This document shows, piece by piece, positions 1-8,266 of a stretch of 64,000 bases of DNA (position 1 is its first letter; each line of letters opens with the position of its first letter). The position numbers and the translations under genes are program-made. Source of the stretch: G965219965 sp965219965 (GTDB taxonomy: Bacteria > Pseudomonadota > Alphaproteobacteria > RS24); NCBI GenBank assembly GCA_965219965.1, contig OZ244796.1, positions 186,001-250,000 of the forward strand, in the 5' to 3' direction. The notes under the pieces were generated by a model. The model saw only the letters and a list, made by a program, of their open reading frames with translations. It did no database searches and had not been told where the DNA came from.

Positions 1-294
1 ATTAAGAAGGGCGATAAGGTGGCTATGTATTACCCATCGGGCAATCGTGACGAAACAAAATTTAACGACCCGCAAAAATTTCTCATTGACCGCGATGAAA
101 CCCCGCATATGGCGTTTGGCAAGGGTGGCCCGCATTTTTGCCTCGGCAATCAAATGGCGAAATTGCAAATTCGCCTGCTATTGGAAGAAATGCAAAAACG
201 CGGGGTGAAAAAAGTTGAACTGGCCAGCCCGCCAGACCGCTTGCGTTCAAACCATATCCATGGCATTAAAGCGTTGAATGCCCGTATTATCTGA
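1..294 (+). CDS. Cytochrome P450, C-terminal fragment (5' end outside window)
   Basis: The reading frame is open from the first base, so the window holds only the last 97 codons of a longer gene. It contains the haem-binding signature FGKGGPHFCLG; the Cys codon at 139-141 would be the thiolate ligand of the haem iron. The downstream stretch (NQMAKLQIRLLLEEM) is the usual L helix, followed by a short beta tail ending in ALNARII. P450s are haem monooxygenases using electrons from a ferredoxin or reductase; the substrate cannot be told from this part. A GTG at 19 and an ATG at 25 are internal codons, not starts. The gene ends 31 bp before dusA on the same strand. Confidence 0.93.
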   Translation: MKKGDKVAMYYPSGNRDETKFNDPQKFLIDRDETPHMAFGKGGPHFCLGNQMAKLQIRLLLEEMQKRGVKKVELASPPDRLRSNHIHGIKALNARII

Positions 295-325
295 ATGGTT
301 ATAGGCGCGGGCAAATGCGTGGAAA

Positions 326-1327
326 ATGGAAGAAAATCAAGCATTTAGGGTAAGCATTGCCCCCATGATGGCGCGAACAGACCGCCATGACCGCTATTTT
401 TTGCGCCAAATTTCCCGCCATGTGCGCCTTTATACAGAGATGGTCACAGCCGATGCCGTGCTGCATGGCGATAGGGAAAAGCTGCTCGGCTTTGATGTGG
501 CGGAGCATCCAGTGGCTTTGCAATTGGGCGGTGCCGACCCGAAAAGGCTGGCGCAAGCAAGCCGCATTGGCGCGGATGCGGGCTATGATGAAATTAATTT
601 GAATATTGGTTGCCCGTCTGACCGCGTGCAATCGGGAAAATTTGGGGCGTGTTTAATGCGCGAGCCAGATTTGGTCGCCGATTGCGTGGCCGCTATGCAA
701 AGCGTGTGTGACATACCCGTGACAGTTAAATGCCGTTTGGGTGTGGACGCGCAAGAGCCGCAAGACGCGCTTTTTGATTTGGTAGAAAAATCTGCCCAAG
801 CAGGGTGTCAGATTTTTATTATCCATGCGCGTAAAGCGTGGTTGGAAGGGCTAAGCCCAAAAGAAAATCGTGATGTGCCGCCTTTGGATTACGCATTGGT
901 TTATCAGCTCAAGCGGGCGCGGCCAGATTTAACCATTATCTTAAATGGTGGCATTGAAACGCTTTGCGCCGCGCAAAAACATTGCAAAAAATTAGACGGC
1001 GTGATGTTGGGACGGGCGGCTTATAAAAATCCTTATATGTTGGCCGATGTGGATAGATTGTTTTATGGCGACGACACGCCGCCGCCCAGCCGTGAGGAAG
1101 TTTTAGAAAAACTCATTCCCTATGCGGAGAAAATCTGCGCCGCAGGTGTGCCGTTTCATGCCTTGTCGCGGCATTTAATGGGGCTATATCAAGGCTGTCC
1201 AGGCGGGCGGCTATGGCGGCGGTTTTTATCTGAACAAGCGTGCCAAGCGGGCGCGGGGGCGGATATATTACGCCGTGCATTGACGCAAATGCAAAACCGC
1301 ACCGCACATACGGGTCGGGCGGCGTGA
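326..1327 (+). CDS. dusA: tRNA-dihydrouridine synthase A
   Basis: 333 aa FMN enzyme that reduces uridines in the D-loop of tRNA to dihydrouridine. Visible family marks are the N-terminal SIAPMMARTDRHDR segment (FMN-binding TIM barrel start), LYTEMVTADAVLHGD, and NIGCPSDRVQSGKFGACLM, whose GCPS Cys is the catalytic acid. VKCRLGVD, FIIHARKAWLEGLSPKENR and ILNGGIE follow, and the C-terminal helical RNA-binding part includes SRHLMGLYQGCPGGR. Motif wording and length fit DusA better than DusB or DusC. The stop TGA overlaps the GTG start of the next gene (GTGA), so the two are probably translationally coupled. Confidence 0.95.
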   Translation: MEENQAFRVSIAPMMARTDRHDRYFLRQISRHVRLYTEMVTADAVLHGDREKLLGFDVAEHPVALQLGGADPKRLAQASRIGADAGYDEINLNIGCPSDRVQSGKFGACLMREPDLVADCVAAMQSVCDIPVTVKCRLGVDAQEPQDALFDLVEKSAQAGCQIFIIHARKAWLEGLSPKENRDVPPLDYALVYQLKRARPDLTIILNGGIETLCAAQKHCKKLDGVMLGRAAYKNPYMLADVDRLFYGDDTPPPSREEVLEKLIPYAEKICAAGVPFHALSRHLMGLYQGCPGGRLWRRFLSEQACQAGAGADILRRALTQMQNRTAHTGRAA

Positions 1328-2139
1328 CGGGTGCAGAAATTTTAATTTTCACCGCGATTTATATTGCGGTTGGCGTGTTGTCAGGCTTCATTGCCGGATT
1401 GCTCGGCGTGGGCGGCGGCATTGTCATTGTGCCATTTTTATTTCAAACCTATGTGATGATTGGCTTGCCCGAATCCGTGCAGCTTCATTTAGCGGTAGGC
1501 AGTTCGCTGGCCATTATTGTTGCCACTTCACTGCAATCGGCGCGGGTGCATTATGCTAAGGGCGCGGTGGATATATCTGTGCTACGGGCATGGGCGCCTG
1601 CCATTGCTTTTGGCGCGGCAAGCGGGGCCGTGCTGGGCGTTTTTCTGTCGGCCAATATGCTGAAAATTATTTTTGGCGGGCTGGCTTTGATATTGGCATT
1701 GCATCTTAACTTGCCCATGCGAAAAGTGGTTTTATCTACGCCCATTATGTTAGTGCAACGCGCATTGGCGGCGGTGATTGGTTTCTGCTCGGCATTGATG
1801 GGCGTGGGCGGCGGGATATTTTTTGTCGCATTGCTGACATTATTTGGCCGCCCCATTCACCAAGCGGTTGGCACCTCGGCGGGTTTGGGATTTTTCATTG
1901 CCTTGCCGGGTGCGGTGGGCTTTATGCTGGCTGGCGCAGGGGCAGAGGGCTTGCCGCCATGGTCGCTGGGCTATGTGCATTTTCTCGCCGTCGTTTTTTT
2001 ATTGCCCGTAACAGTTTGGGCAGCCCCCTATGGGGCAAGAACGGCGCGGCGTTTTTCACGCAAAATGCTTGAACGGGCATTTTCGCTTTTTCTTATTCTT
2101 GTGGCTATGCGCTTGCTGGCTTCATTTTTTGCCAGCTAA
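1324..2139 (+). CDS. TauE/SafE family permease (sulfite exporter-like)
   Basis: 271 aa polytopic inner-membrane protein of the TauE/SafE (DUF81) family, implicated in export of sulfite, sulfoacetate or related organosulfur anions; the substrate here is unknown. The two halves each begin with a glycine-rich motif typical of the family: GLLGVGGGIVIVPFL near residue 20 and ALMGVGGGIFFVALL near residue 155. About eight hydrophobic segments are visible. I chose the GTG at 1324, which overlaps the dusA stop (GTGA). An upstream in-frame ATG at 1240 would add 28 non-hydrophobic residues fully inside dusA and is unlikely. The gene is convergent with the phosphohexomutase gene, overlapping it by 4 bp. 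Confidence 0.88.
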   Translation: MTGAEILIFTAIYIAVGVLSGFIAGLLGVGGGIVIVPFLFQTYVMIGLPESVQLHLAVGSSLAIIVATSLQSARVHYAKGAVDISVLRAWAPAIAFGAASGAVLGVFLSANMLKIIFGGLALILALHLNLPMRKVVLSTPIMLVQRALAAVIGFCSALMGVGGGIFFVALLTLFGRPIHQAVGTSAGLGFFIALPGAVGFMLAGAGAEGLPPWSLGYVHFLAVVFLLPVTVWAAPYGARTARRFSRKMLERAFSLFLILVAMRLLASFFAS

Positions 2140-3635
2140 AGTTTTTGGTCATATTCGCCAATCTCTGGCCAAGCCGATAGCACCGCATCTAGCTCTTTGA
2201 ACATGGCACGCATATTTTTTTCTGATATGGGGCTTTCCACCACAACCACAAGGCCGGGCTTATTGGAAGAAGCACGGATAAGCCCCCAAGTGCCATCGTC
2301 AACCGTAACGCGCACACCATTGACGGTAATCAAATCGCGGATTTTCTGCCCAATAAGCGTGCCGCCTGCTTTGGCCAGTTTTTCAAAATGTGTCACAGCG
2401 CGGGCAACCACTTCATATTTTTGCGTATCGGCGCAATGGGGCGACATGGTGGGTGACGCCCATGTTTGCGGCAAGGAACGGCGCAAATCGCCCATAGTTT
2501 TGCTGTGATTATCGTCTAGCAAATTGCACACAGCAATGGCGGTTAAAATGCCGTCATCATAGCCGCGCCCAATGGGCTGGTTGAAAAAGAAATGCCCCGA
2601 TTTTTCAAAACCCGCCAAAGCCTTAGTTTCAAATGTGTGGCGTTTCATATAGCTATGGCCCGTTTTCCAATAAGTCGTTTGTGCGCCCAGATTTTCAAGC
2701 TGGGGGTCGGTAGCAAAAAGGGAAGTTGATTTTACATCTGCTACAAATTTTGCCCCCTTATGCTGTGCGGCTAAGGCGCGGGCAATGAGCACACCCATTT
2801 TATCAGCAAAAATTTCTTCACCTTCATTATCTACCATGCCGCAACGGTCGCCATCACCATCAAAAGCAAAACCAATATCGGCGTTTGTTTCTAGCACCTT
2901 ATCGCGCAAATCATGCAGCATTTTCATATCTTCCGGATTGGGATTGTAATGGGGAAAGGTGTAATCCAGCGTGCAATGTAGCGGTATGGTTTCAACGCCA
3001 ATAGATTCTAACACTTGCGGGGCGAAAGCCCCCGCCGTGCCATTGCCGCAAGCCAGCACGGCTTTAATTTTGCGCTTCAGCTTTGGCCGATTGGCAAGGT
3101 CAGCCATATAACGTTGCGCTATATCAGGTATATAAGTATAAGTGCCGCCGTCACGGGTGCGGCTTTTGTTTTCCAGAACGGTTGTTTTGAGCCTTTGCAT
3201 TTCATCTGGCCCAAAAGTAAGCGGGCGGTTTGCGCCCATTTTCACACCCGTCCAACCATTTTCATTATGACTGGCCGTCACCATGGCCACGGCAGGAATG
3301 TCCAATTCAAATTGGGCAAAATAAGCCGTGGGCGACAAGGCAAGGCCAATATCATGCACTTTTGCACCCGCCGCCATAAGGCCAGCGATAAGTGCCTGCT
3401 TGACCGATTGCGAATAGGCGCGGAAATCATGGCCGACAATGATGGCCGGATGGTCGGCCAGCTCATGCAATAGCGTTCCCAGCCCTAAGCCGAGTGCTTG
3501 AAATCCGAGCAAATTAATTTCTTCGTTAAATAGCCAACGCGCATCATATTCACGAAAACCCGTCGGGGCGATAAGCGGGGTGGTTTCAAAAGCGTCTGTG
3601 TTCGGCTTTAGCTCTGTTTTGGGGGGCGGAAACAT
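2136..3635 (-). CDS. Phosphomannomutase/phosphoglucomutase
   Basis: 499 aa alpha-D-phosphohexomutase that interconverts hexose 1- and 6-phosphates, feeding GDP-mannose or UDP-glucose for LPS and exopolysaccharide. The four domain signatures are present: FREYDARWLFNE at the N-terminus; the phosphoserine loop MVTASHNENGWTGVKMG (Ser in TASHN); the metal-binding loop FAFDGDGDRCGMVD; the sugar-binding GFEKSGHFFF; and a C-terminal phosphate-binding domain with DGTWGLIRASSNKPGLVVV. Overall it resembles AlgC/ManB-type bifunctional enzymes rather than GlmM. It stands alone on the minus strand, with 111 bp to the divergent cobA. Confidence 0.93.
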   Translation of the reverse strand: MFPPPKTELKPNTDAFETTPLIAPTGFREYDARWLFNEEINLLGFQALGLGLGTLLHELADHPAIIVGHDFRAYSQSVKQALIAGLMAAGAKVHDIGLALSPTAYFAQFELDIPAVAMVTASHNENGWTGVKMGANRPLTFGPDEMQRLKTTVLENKSRTRDGGTYTYIPDIAQRYMADLANRPKLKRKIKAVLACGNGTAGAFAPQVLESIGVETIPLHCTLDYTFPHYNPNPEDMKMLHDLRDKVLETNADIGFAFDGDGDRCGMVDNEGEEIFADKMGVLIARALAAQHKGAKFVADVKSTSLFATDPQLENLGAQTTYWKTGHSYMKRHTFETKALAGFEKSGHFFFNQPIGRGYDDGILTAIAVCNLLDDNHSKTMGDLRRSLPQTWASPTMSPHCADTQKYEVVARAVTHFEKLAKAGGTLIGQKIRDLITVNGVRVTVDDGTWGLIRASSNKPGLVVVVESPISEKNMRAMFKELDAVLSAWPEIGEYDQKL

Positions 3636-3746
3636 GCGGCATCTCTTTGGTTTTGGATATTCCTTTATACAAATAATATCGCCATTTTCATATTGGCACA
3701 GGGCTTATTTTTTACAAAAAGCCCCCATTTATGGCTATAAAAAAGC

Positions 3747-4592
3747 ATGGGTGACGCAAAAGACGCATTACAGCAAGACATTATCAGGCTGGCACTAAGC
3801 AGAGCAGACACGCCAGAGGTGAAGCTCGCTGGCCTGCCGCGCTTTGAAGCGGGTTGGGTTTGGCTGGCGGGCGCCGGCCCGGGCGATGTGGGGCTGTTGA
3901 CTTTGCACGCCGTTAACGCATTGCAACAGGCCGATGCGATTATTTATGACGCGCTGGTGAGTGAAGATATTCTCGCCCTTGCGCGTAAAGATGCCGAATT
4001 ATTTTATGCAGGCAAACGCGGCGGCAAGCCATCATGGAAACAACAAGATATTTCCGACCGAATGGTGACTTTGGCCAAACAAGGCAAGCGGGTTTTGCGG
4101 CTGAAAGGCGGTGATCCATTTGTGTTTGGCCGTGGCGGGGAAGAGGCCGAAAGGCTGGTGGCAGAAAATATCCCCTTTCGGCTTATTGCAGGCGTGACGG
4201 CAGGCGTGGCCGCGCCAGAATATGCTGGTATTCCAGTTACGCATAGAGATGTTAATCATGCCGTGGCTTTTGTTACGGGTCATTTGGCGGGTTCGGAACA
4301 AATTGAATTGCTGGATTGGGCCGCCATTTCCAAAGCCACGCCCGTGATTGTTATTTATATGGCGATGAGCAAGCTGGATATTATTAGCGACAAGCTTATC
4401 CGTGCGGGCCGTGCGCCAGATGAAGCCGTGGCGGTGATAACCCATGCAACCACGCCGCAACAAAAAGTGCTGGAAACAAATTTACAAAATGCGGCTAAAG
4501 ATGTGGCGGCACAAAAATTAGAGCCACCGTCCATTATTATTATTGGCGCGGTTGTGCCATTGGCAAGAAAGCTGGCTTGGTTTAAGCCTTGA
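3747..4592 (+). CDS. cobA: Uroporphyrinogen-III C-methyltransferase (SUMT)
   Basis: 281 aa SAM-dependent methyltransferase that methylates uroporphyrinogen III at C2 and C7 to give precorrin-2, the branch point to sirohaem and cobalamin. Family motifs: VWLAGAGPGDVGLLTLHAVNAL (SAM loop), IYDALVS, KRGGKPSWKQQDI, LKGGDPFVFGRGGEEAE, and VVAGVTAG-like RLIAGVTAGVAAPEYAGIPVTHR. It is a stand-alone SUMT; there is no fused CysG-type dehydrogenase/ferrochelatase domain. A non-homologous lead of about 38 residues precedes the catalytic domain; a later start is possible. No other cobalamin or sirohaem gene is present in the window. Confidence 0.92.
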   Translation: MGDAKDALQQDIIRLALSRADTPEVKLAGLPRFEAGWVWLAGAGPGDVGLLTLHAVNALQQADAIIYDALVSEDILALARKDAELFYAGKRGGKPSWKQQDISDRMVTLAKQGKRVLRLKGGDPFVFGRGGEEAERLVAENIPFRLIAGVTAGVAAPEYAGIPVTHRDVNHAVAFVTGHLAGSEQIELLDWAAISKATPVIVIYMAMSKLDIISDKLIRAGRAPDEAVAVITHATTPQQKVLETNLQNAAKDVAAQKLEPPSIIIIGAVVPLARKLAWFKP

Positions 4593-4602
4593 ATTTCACA
4601 TC

Positions 4603-5319
4603 CTAATCGGCCAGCACGCTAAAGGCAGGGTTTAATTCGGCCAGCGCGGCGGGCAGTTGGTTATAATGGTCAATAAGCGCGTCCGCGCCAAGCTGGTCAA
4701 GCGGGACGCGCCGATAGCCAAAGCTAACGCAAATAGATTGCATACCCGCCGCTTTGGCCGCTTTAGTGTCGGCCTCGCTATCGCCGAGCATGATGCAATT
4801 TTCAATGGCACAGCCAAGCTGGCGGGCAGCTTCTTCTAGCATTTCGGGTGCGGGCTTGCGGGTAGGCAAATCATCACCGCCCAAAAGCACAGGAAAATAA
4901 TCGCGCACATTGAGTTTTTGCAAAAGATGGTCGGCCAGCCCATGCCTTTTATTGGTGACAATGGCCAGCTTTATGCCCACTGCTTTAGCTTTGTCTAAAA
5001 TCGTCAGCACCCCATCATGCAAAATTGTTTCTTCAGCAATATGGTCGTGATAATAGGCCACCAGATTTTCAGTTTCTGTATCTAAGCGGGCATCGTTCCA
5101 TGTTTCGCCGTGATAATTTATGCCCGATTGCAACATACCCCGCGCACCTTCGCCAATCATATTGCGTAAATCTTCTATCGGCGTGGGCGACAAATTATTT
5201 TGCTGTAAAATATAATTCACCGCCATGCATAAATCTGGCGCAGTCTCGGCCAAAGTGCCGTCTAAGTCAAAGAGCAAGCCATGAGGAAGGGCAGGGGGCG
5301 TTTGTTTTTTATCAGTCAT
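4603..5319 (-). CDS. gph: HAD-family phosphoglycolate phosphatase
   Basis: 238 aa HAD hydrolase. Motif I is FDLDGTLAET (nucleophile Asp), motif II lies in LAIVTNKRHG, and motifs III/IV in KPAPEMLEEAARQL and CIMLGDSEADTKAAKAAGM. The helical cap between motifs I and II and the overall length match Gph, which removes the 2-phosphoglycolate formed in DNA repair and photorespiration-like reactions; related HAD phosphatases cannot be excluded. I start at the ATG at 5319 (MTDKKQ); an in-frame ATG at 5355 would add 12 residues overlapping the first codon of the divergent amidase. The gap between the two divergent starts is 35 bp. Confidence 0.85.
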   Translation of the reverse strand: MTDKKQTPPALPHGLLFDLDGTLAETAPDLCMAVNYILQQNNLSPTPIEDLRNMIGEGARGMLQSGINYHGETWNDARLDTETENLVAYYHDHIAEETILHDGVLTILDKAKAVGIKLAIVTNKRHGLADHLLQKLNVRDYFPVLLGGDDLPTRKPAPEMLEEAARQLGCAIENCIMLGDSEADTKAAKAAGMQSICVSFGYRRVPLDQLGADALIDHYNQLPAALAELNPAFSVLAD

Positions 5320-5354
5320 TTGTTTCTTGTAAGGCAAATGATATAATAGGCGCA

Positions 5355-6089
5355 ATGGTAAATTTCATTGCACAGCCTTCACCGAATTTTGACACCCGCC
5401 CCGATGGGCAGGCCATAGATATGGTGATTTTGCATTACACCAATATGCCCGATAGCAGTGCTGCTTTGGCGCGTTTATGTGATAGGCAAGCCAAAGTCTC
5501 GGCTCATTATTTGATTGATGAGGCAGGTCAAATTTACGCGCTGGTGGATGAAACCCATCGCGCATGGCATGCGGGCAAGGCTTTTTGGGCGGGTATGCGC
5601 GATATAAATGGCCGTTCGCTGGGGGTGGAATTAGCCCATTGCGGGCCAGATGAAAGCGGCCAAATGGCACCCTATCCCAAAGCACAAATGCAGGCTTTGC
5701 TTAAATTGCTGGGCGATTTCGCCCGCCGCTATGAAATTCCGCTACAGCATTATTTGGGGCATAGTGATGTCGCGCCCGCCCGCAAAGCAGATCCAGGTGC
5801 GGTTTTTGATTGGCCATATTTGGCGGCGGCGGGTTTTGGGCTGGTGTCCCATGCCGATGCAGCAAATGCGTCTGCTTTATCATCTGGCATGGAAGGTGAC
5901 GCGGTGCGCCAATGGCAAAGCCAGCTGGCCGATTTTGGTTATGAATGTCCAGTTTCAGGCCATTATGATGATATGACAGAAAAAGTAACCGCCGCTTTTC
6001 AACGTCATTTTCGCCCGCAACAAGTGGATGGAGTGGCCGATGCTCAAAGTCATGCGCGTCTGCTTGACCTTTTAGCGCAGACCCATTAA
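5355..6089 (+). CDS. N-acetylmuramoyl-L-alanine amidase with peptidoglycan-binding domain
   Basis: 244 aa zinc amidase of the AmpD/AmiD (amidase_2) family, which cleaves the bond between MurNAc and the stem peptide. Zinc ligands are visible in MVILHYTNM and GHSDVAPARKADPG, and the SLGVELAHCG segment belongs to the fold. From about residue 175 there is a PG_binding_1 repeat (GDAVRQWQSQLADFGYECPVSG, split here for reading). No clear signal peptide is seen at the chosen ATG, so it may act on cytoplasmic recycled muropeptides or be exported by another route. The frame is open upstream to 5025, but homology starts only at 5355. The 3' end carries the promoter of rnpB. Confidence 0.88.
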   Translation: MVNFIAQPSPNFDTRPDGQAIDMVILHYTNMPDSSAALARLCDRQAKVSAHYLIDEAGQIYALVDETHRAWHAGKAFWAGMRDINGRSLGVELAHCGPDESGQMAPYPKAQMQALLKLLGDFARRYEIPLQHYLGHSDVAPARKADPGAVFDWPYLAAAGFGLVSHADAANASALSSGMEGDAVRQWQSQLADFGYECPVSGHYDDMTEKVTAAFQRHFRPQQVDGVADAQSHARLLDLLAQTH

Positions 6090-6092
6090 AAC
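6064..6092 (+). promoter_or_regulatory. Sigma70-type promoter for rnpB
   Basis: TTGACC at 6064-6069 and TAAAAC at 6087-6092 are separated by exactly 17 bp. The predicted transcription start falls at about 6097-6099, exactly where the P1 helix of the RNase P RNA begins. The promoter lies almost wholly inside the last codons of the amidase gene. Boxes are seen directly; the assignment is inferred from spacing and position. Confidence 0.6.
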
Positions 6093-6096
6093 AGCA

Positions 6097-6460
6097 GTGC
6101 AGACGGTCGGGCAGTCGCTCTTCTTTTGAAGGGAGGAAAGTCCGGGCTCCACGGAAACGCGATGCCGGTTAATGGCCGGCCAAGGTGACTTGAGGGAAAG
6201 TGCCACAGAAAATAAACCGCCTTTTAGGTAAGGGTGAAAAGGTGCGGTAAGAGCGCACCGCGACTTTGGTAACAAAGTTGGCAAGGAAAACCCCATCGGG
6301 AGCAAGACCAAATAGAGACGGCGCATAGTCTGTTTCCGGATTGTCGTCTGGGTAGGTCGCATGAGGTGTTCGGTAACGGATGTCCCAGATGAATGGCTGC
6401 CCCTTGCTTTAAGCTCTGCGCTTTGAGTAAGGACAGAACCCGGCTTATAGATTGTCTCAC
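6097..6460 (+). ncRNA. rnpB: RNase P RNA (class A)
   Basis: Catalytic RNA that trims the 5' leader of tRNA precursors. Conserved blocks are in the right order: GAGGAAAGTCCGGGCTCC near 6133 (P4 5' strand and CR-I), CCACAGAAAATAAACCGCC near 6202, GGTAAGAGCGCACCG near 6246, GAGCAAGACCAAATAGAG near 6300, GATGAATGGCTGCC near 6389, and ACAGAACCCGGCTTATAG at 6433-6450 (CR-V and P4 3' strand). The ends are set by pairing of GTGCAGAC (6097-6104) with GTCTCAC (6454-6460), leaving one bulged C, as P1. At about 364 nt the size is normal. It starts 8 nt after the amidase stop and precedes mraZ. Confidence 0.95.
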
Positions 6461-6466
6461 TTCTTT

Positions 6467-6496
6467 GAACCCGCCTCCCGAAAGGGGGGTGGGTTC
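6467..6496 (+). terminator. Intrinsic terminator of rnpB
   Basis: A G+C-rich hairpin begins at GAACCC (6467-6472) and closes with GGGTTC (6491-6496), with a GAAA loop. It lies 6 nt after the P1 helix of the RNase P RNA. The T tract after it is short (TTCA), so termination may be only moderately strong. Confidence 0.7.
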
Positions 6497-6560
6497 TTCA
6501 ATTTGAGGGGCAGAAAGGGGGCAAAGGGGCGAAAAATCCCTGTTTTTTCCATTTTTTCCA

Positions 6561-6589
6561 TTGACTGCCCATAAAATCCCATGCTATCC
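6561..6589 (+). promoter_or_regulatory. Candidate mraZ (dcw) promoter
   Basis: TTGACT at 6561-6566 followed after 17 bp by CTATCC at 6584-6589 gives a plausible housekeeping promoter about 130 bp before mraZ. The -35 box is strong and the -10 is weak. The spacer and -10 are covered by the TCCCA repeat array, which fits autoregulation by MraZ. Confidence 0.45.
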
Positions 6590-6601
6590 CAAATTATCCC
6601 T
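6567..6601 (+). promoter_or_regulatory. MraZ operator: 10-bp-spaced TCCCA repeats
   Basis: CCC triplets fall at 6568, 6578, 6588 and 6598, giving GCCCA, TCCCA, TCCCA and TCCCT separated by exactly 5 bp (TAAAA, TGCTA, AATTA). On the minus strand this reads TGGGA-N5-TGGGA, the known arrangement of MraZ binding boxes (TGGGN direct repeats with 5-nt spacers). Weaker members continue upstream at 6537-6541 (TCCCT) and near 6548 and 6558. The array overlaps the candidate promoter. Repeats are seen directly; MraZ binding is inferred from family knowledge. Confidence 0.75.
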
Positions 6602-6725
6602 TTTCAAACCATGCCCGAATTCTGTCTGGCGGGATGGTTTGGCGGGGAAAAATGCCTGTTTTCAGGCAAAAATCGGCCATTTTGCGCCAATAGGGTCGGA
6701 GAAAACCAGATAGAGGAGAACGGCT

Positions 6726-7211
6726 GTGACGGGGTTTTTGTCAACAGTGACGAGCAAAATAGACGCTAAGGGGCGGGTTTCCGTGCCTGCCGCCTTTCGT
6801 GCGGCGGCTTCCGCGCAGGGTTTTGGTGGCATTTATGTCTATCCGTCCTTCACCGAAGCGGCCATTGAAGGCGGTGGGCAAATGCTGATGGATAATGTCA
6901 GCCAAATGATTGCTCGCCTTGACCCTTACACGGAAGAGCGTGACGCGCTGGCGGCCGCTCTTTTTGCCGATAGCCACCAGCTAAGCTTTGATGGCAATGG
7001 GCGCATTAGCTTGCCCGATGCTTTGCTGTCTCATGCGGGTATTGATAAAACGCTGACCTTTGTTGGCCTTGGGGCGAAATTTCAAATTTGGGAACCGTCG
7101 CGCTTTGAGGCGTGGCATATTAAGGCGCGTGAAAAAGCGCGTCAGCATCGCGGTCTGTTACGTTCGCTTGCTGGCGACCCGCCAACACCGTCCGCACGGG
7201 GAGAAGACTAA
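6726..7211 (+). CDS. mraZ: Transcriptional regulator MraZ
   Basis: 161 aa DNA-binding protein with two SpoVT/AbrB-like halves, each showing the family motif: SKIDAKGRVSVPAAFR (residues 10-25) and LSFDGNGRISLPDALL (about 87-102). MraZ forms ring oligomers that bind TGGGN repeats upstream of the dcw cluster and usually represses it. The start is GTG at 6726, chosen for the GAGGAGA ribosome-binding site at 6713-6719 and for the N-terminus MTGFLSTVTSK. The TAA stop shares its last base with the rsmH ATG (TAATG). Confidence 0.94.
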   Translation: MTGFLSTVTSKIDAKGRVSVPAAFRAAASAQGFGGIYVYPSFTEAAIEGGGQMLMDNVSQMIARLDPYTEERDALAAALFADSHQLSFDGNGRISLPDALLSHAGIDKTLTFVGLGAKFQIWEPSRFEAWHIKAREKARQHRGLLRSLAGDPPTPSARGED

Positions 7212-8266
7212 TGGTTGGGGCGCACAGTGAATTTCGGTGCACAGATATGCGCTCTCATATGCCAGTTCTCCTTGATGAGGTAATTGACTCCCTGTCTCCA
7301 CGCGATGGGGAAATTTACATTGATGGCACTTTCGGCGCGGGCGGTTATAGCCGCGCTATTTTGGAAAAAGCCGATTGCGCGGTGATTGCCATTGACCGCG
7401 ACCCCGATGCTATAAAAGATGGCGCGGCTTTGCGCGATGAATTTGGCGAAAGGCTGAATTTAGTGCAAGGCTGTTTTGGCGATATGCCATCATTAGCGGC
7501 TGAGCTAGGTATTTATCAGGTTAATGGCATTGCGCTGGATTTGGGCGTGTCTTCCATGCAGCTTGATAAAGCCGAACGCGGTTTTTCCTTTATGCGCGAC
7601 GGGCCGTTGGATATGCGTATGTCGCAACAAGGCGTGACGGCGGCAGATTTGGTCAATGCTTTGGCAGAGGATGAGCTACGCCAAATTATTTCTGTCTATG
7701 GTGAAGAACGTCGTGCGCGAGCCATTGCTCAGGCGATTGTTAAACGCCGTGCGACCCGCCCCATTACAGGCACGGGCGAATTGGCCGATTTGGTAGAAGG
7801 GGTTTTGGGTCAGCCGCCTGCGGTGAAGGGAAGCAAGGGCAAAAAGCCGCTTCATCCAGCCACGCGCACTTTTCAGGGCTTGCGCATATATCTCAATGAT
7901 GAGCTGGGCGAACTTTTGCGCGGGCTGGAAGTAGCAGAAAAACTGCTCGCCCCTAAAGGTCGTCTTGCCATTGTCACTTTTCATTCGCTGGAAGATAGAA
8001 TTGTAAAGAAATTTTATGCCCAGCGCACTGGACGCAGTGGCCGCCCATCACGCCATGTGCCAGATATTGAACAGGCAGAAAATAGTTTCGTAGAAATCAC
8101 CCATGGTTCTGTCGTGCCGCAAAAGGCTGAGATAGAAAACAACCCACGGGCGCGTTCGGCGCGTTTGCGTGCTGTGGGGCGCACAAATGCCCCGCCTATT
8201 AAAGCAGATGACACGCTTTTGCCGCGCATAGCTTTGGGCAAGGAAAAGAAAAGGCCAGAAGCATGA
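7211..8266 (+). CDS. rsmH: 16S rRNA m4C1402 methyltransferase RsmH (MraW)
   Basis: 351 aa SAM-dependent methyltransferase acting on N4 of C1402 in the 16S rRNA decoding site. Visible: SHMPVLLDEVIDSL, the SAM-binding GTFGAGGYSRAIL, DLGVSSMQLDKAERGFSF, GPLDMRM, and C-terminal TFHSLEDRIVKKF. The first 16 residues (to MRSHMPVL) are not conserved, so starts at 7250 or 7259 are alternatives; the ATG at 7211 is kept because it overlaps the mraZ stop. The downstream overlap with ftsL is ATGA. Confidence 0.94.
   Translation: MVGAHSEFRCTDMRSHMPVLLDEVIDSLSPRDGEIYIDGTFGAGGYSRAILEKADCAVIAIDRDPDAIKDGAALRDEFGERLNLVQGCFGDMPSLAAELGIYQVNGIALDLGVSSMQLDKAERGFSFMRDGPLDMRMSQQGVTAADLVNALAEDELRQIISVYGEERRARAIAQAIVKRRATRPITGTGELADLVEGVLGQPPAVKGSKGKKPLHPATRTFQGLRIYLNDELGELLRGLEVAEKLLAPKGRLAIVTFHSLEDRIVKKFYAQRTGRSGRPSRHVPDIEQAENSFVEITHGSVVPQKAEIENNPRARSARLRAVGRTNAPPIKADDTLLPRIALGKEKKRPEA

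Noticed and set aside
3701..3724. GGGCTT/AAGCCC stem upstream of cobA as a riboswitch
   Set aside because: Only a 6-bp stem; none of the conserved boxes of a cobalamin or other known riboswitch is visible.
5025..5354. 110-codon upstream extension of the amidase
   Set aside because: Lies antisense to the phosphatase gene and shows no amidase homology; homology starts at 5355.
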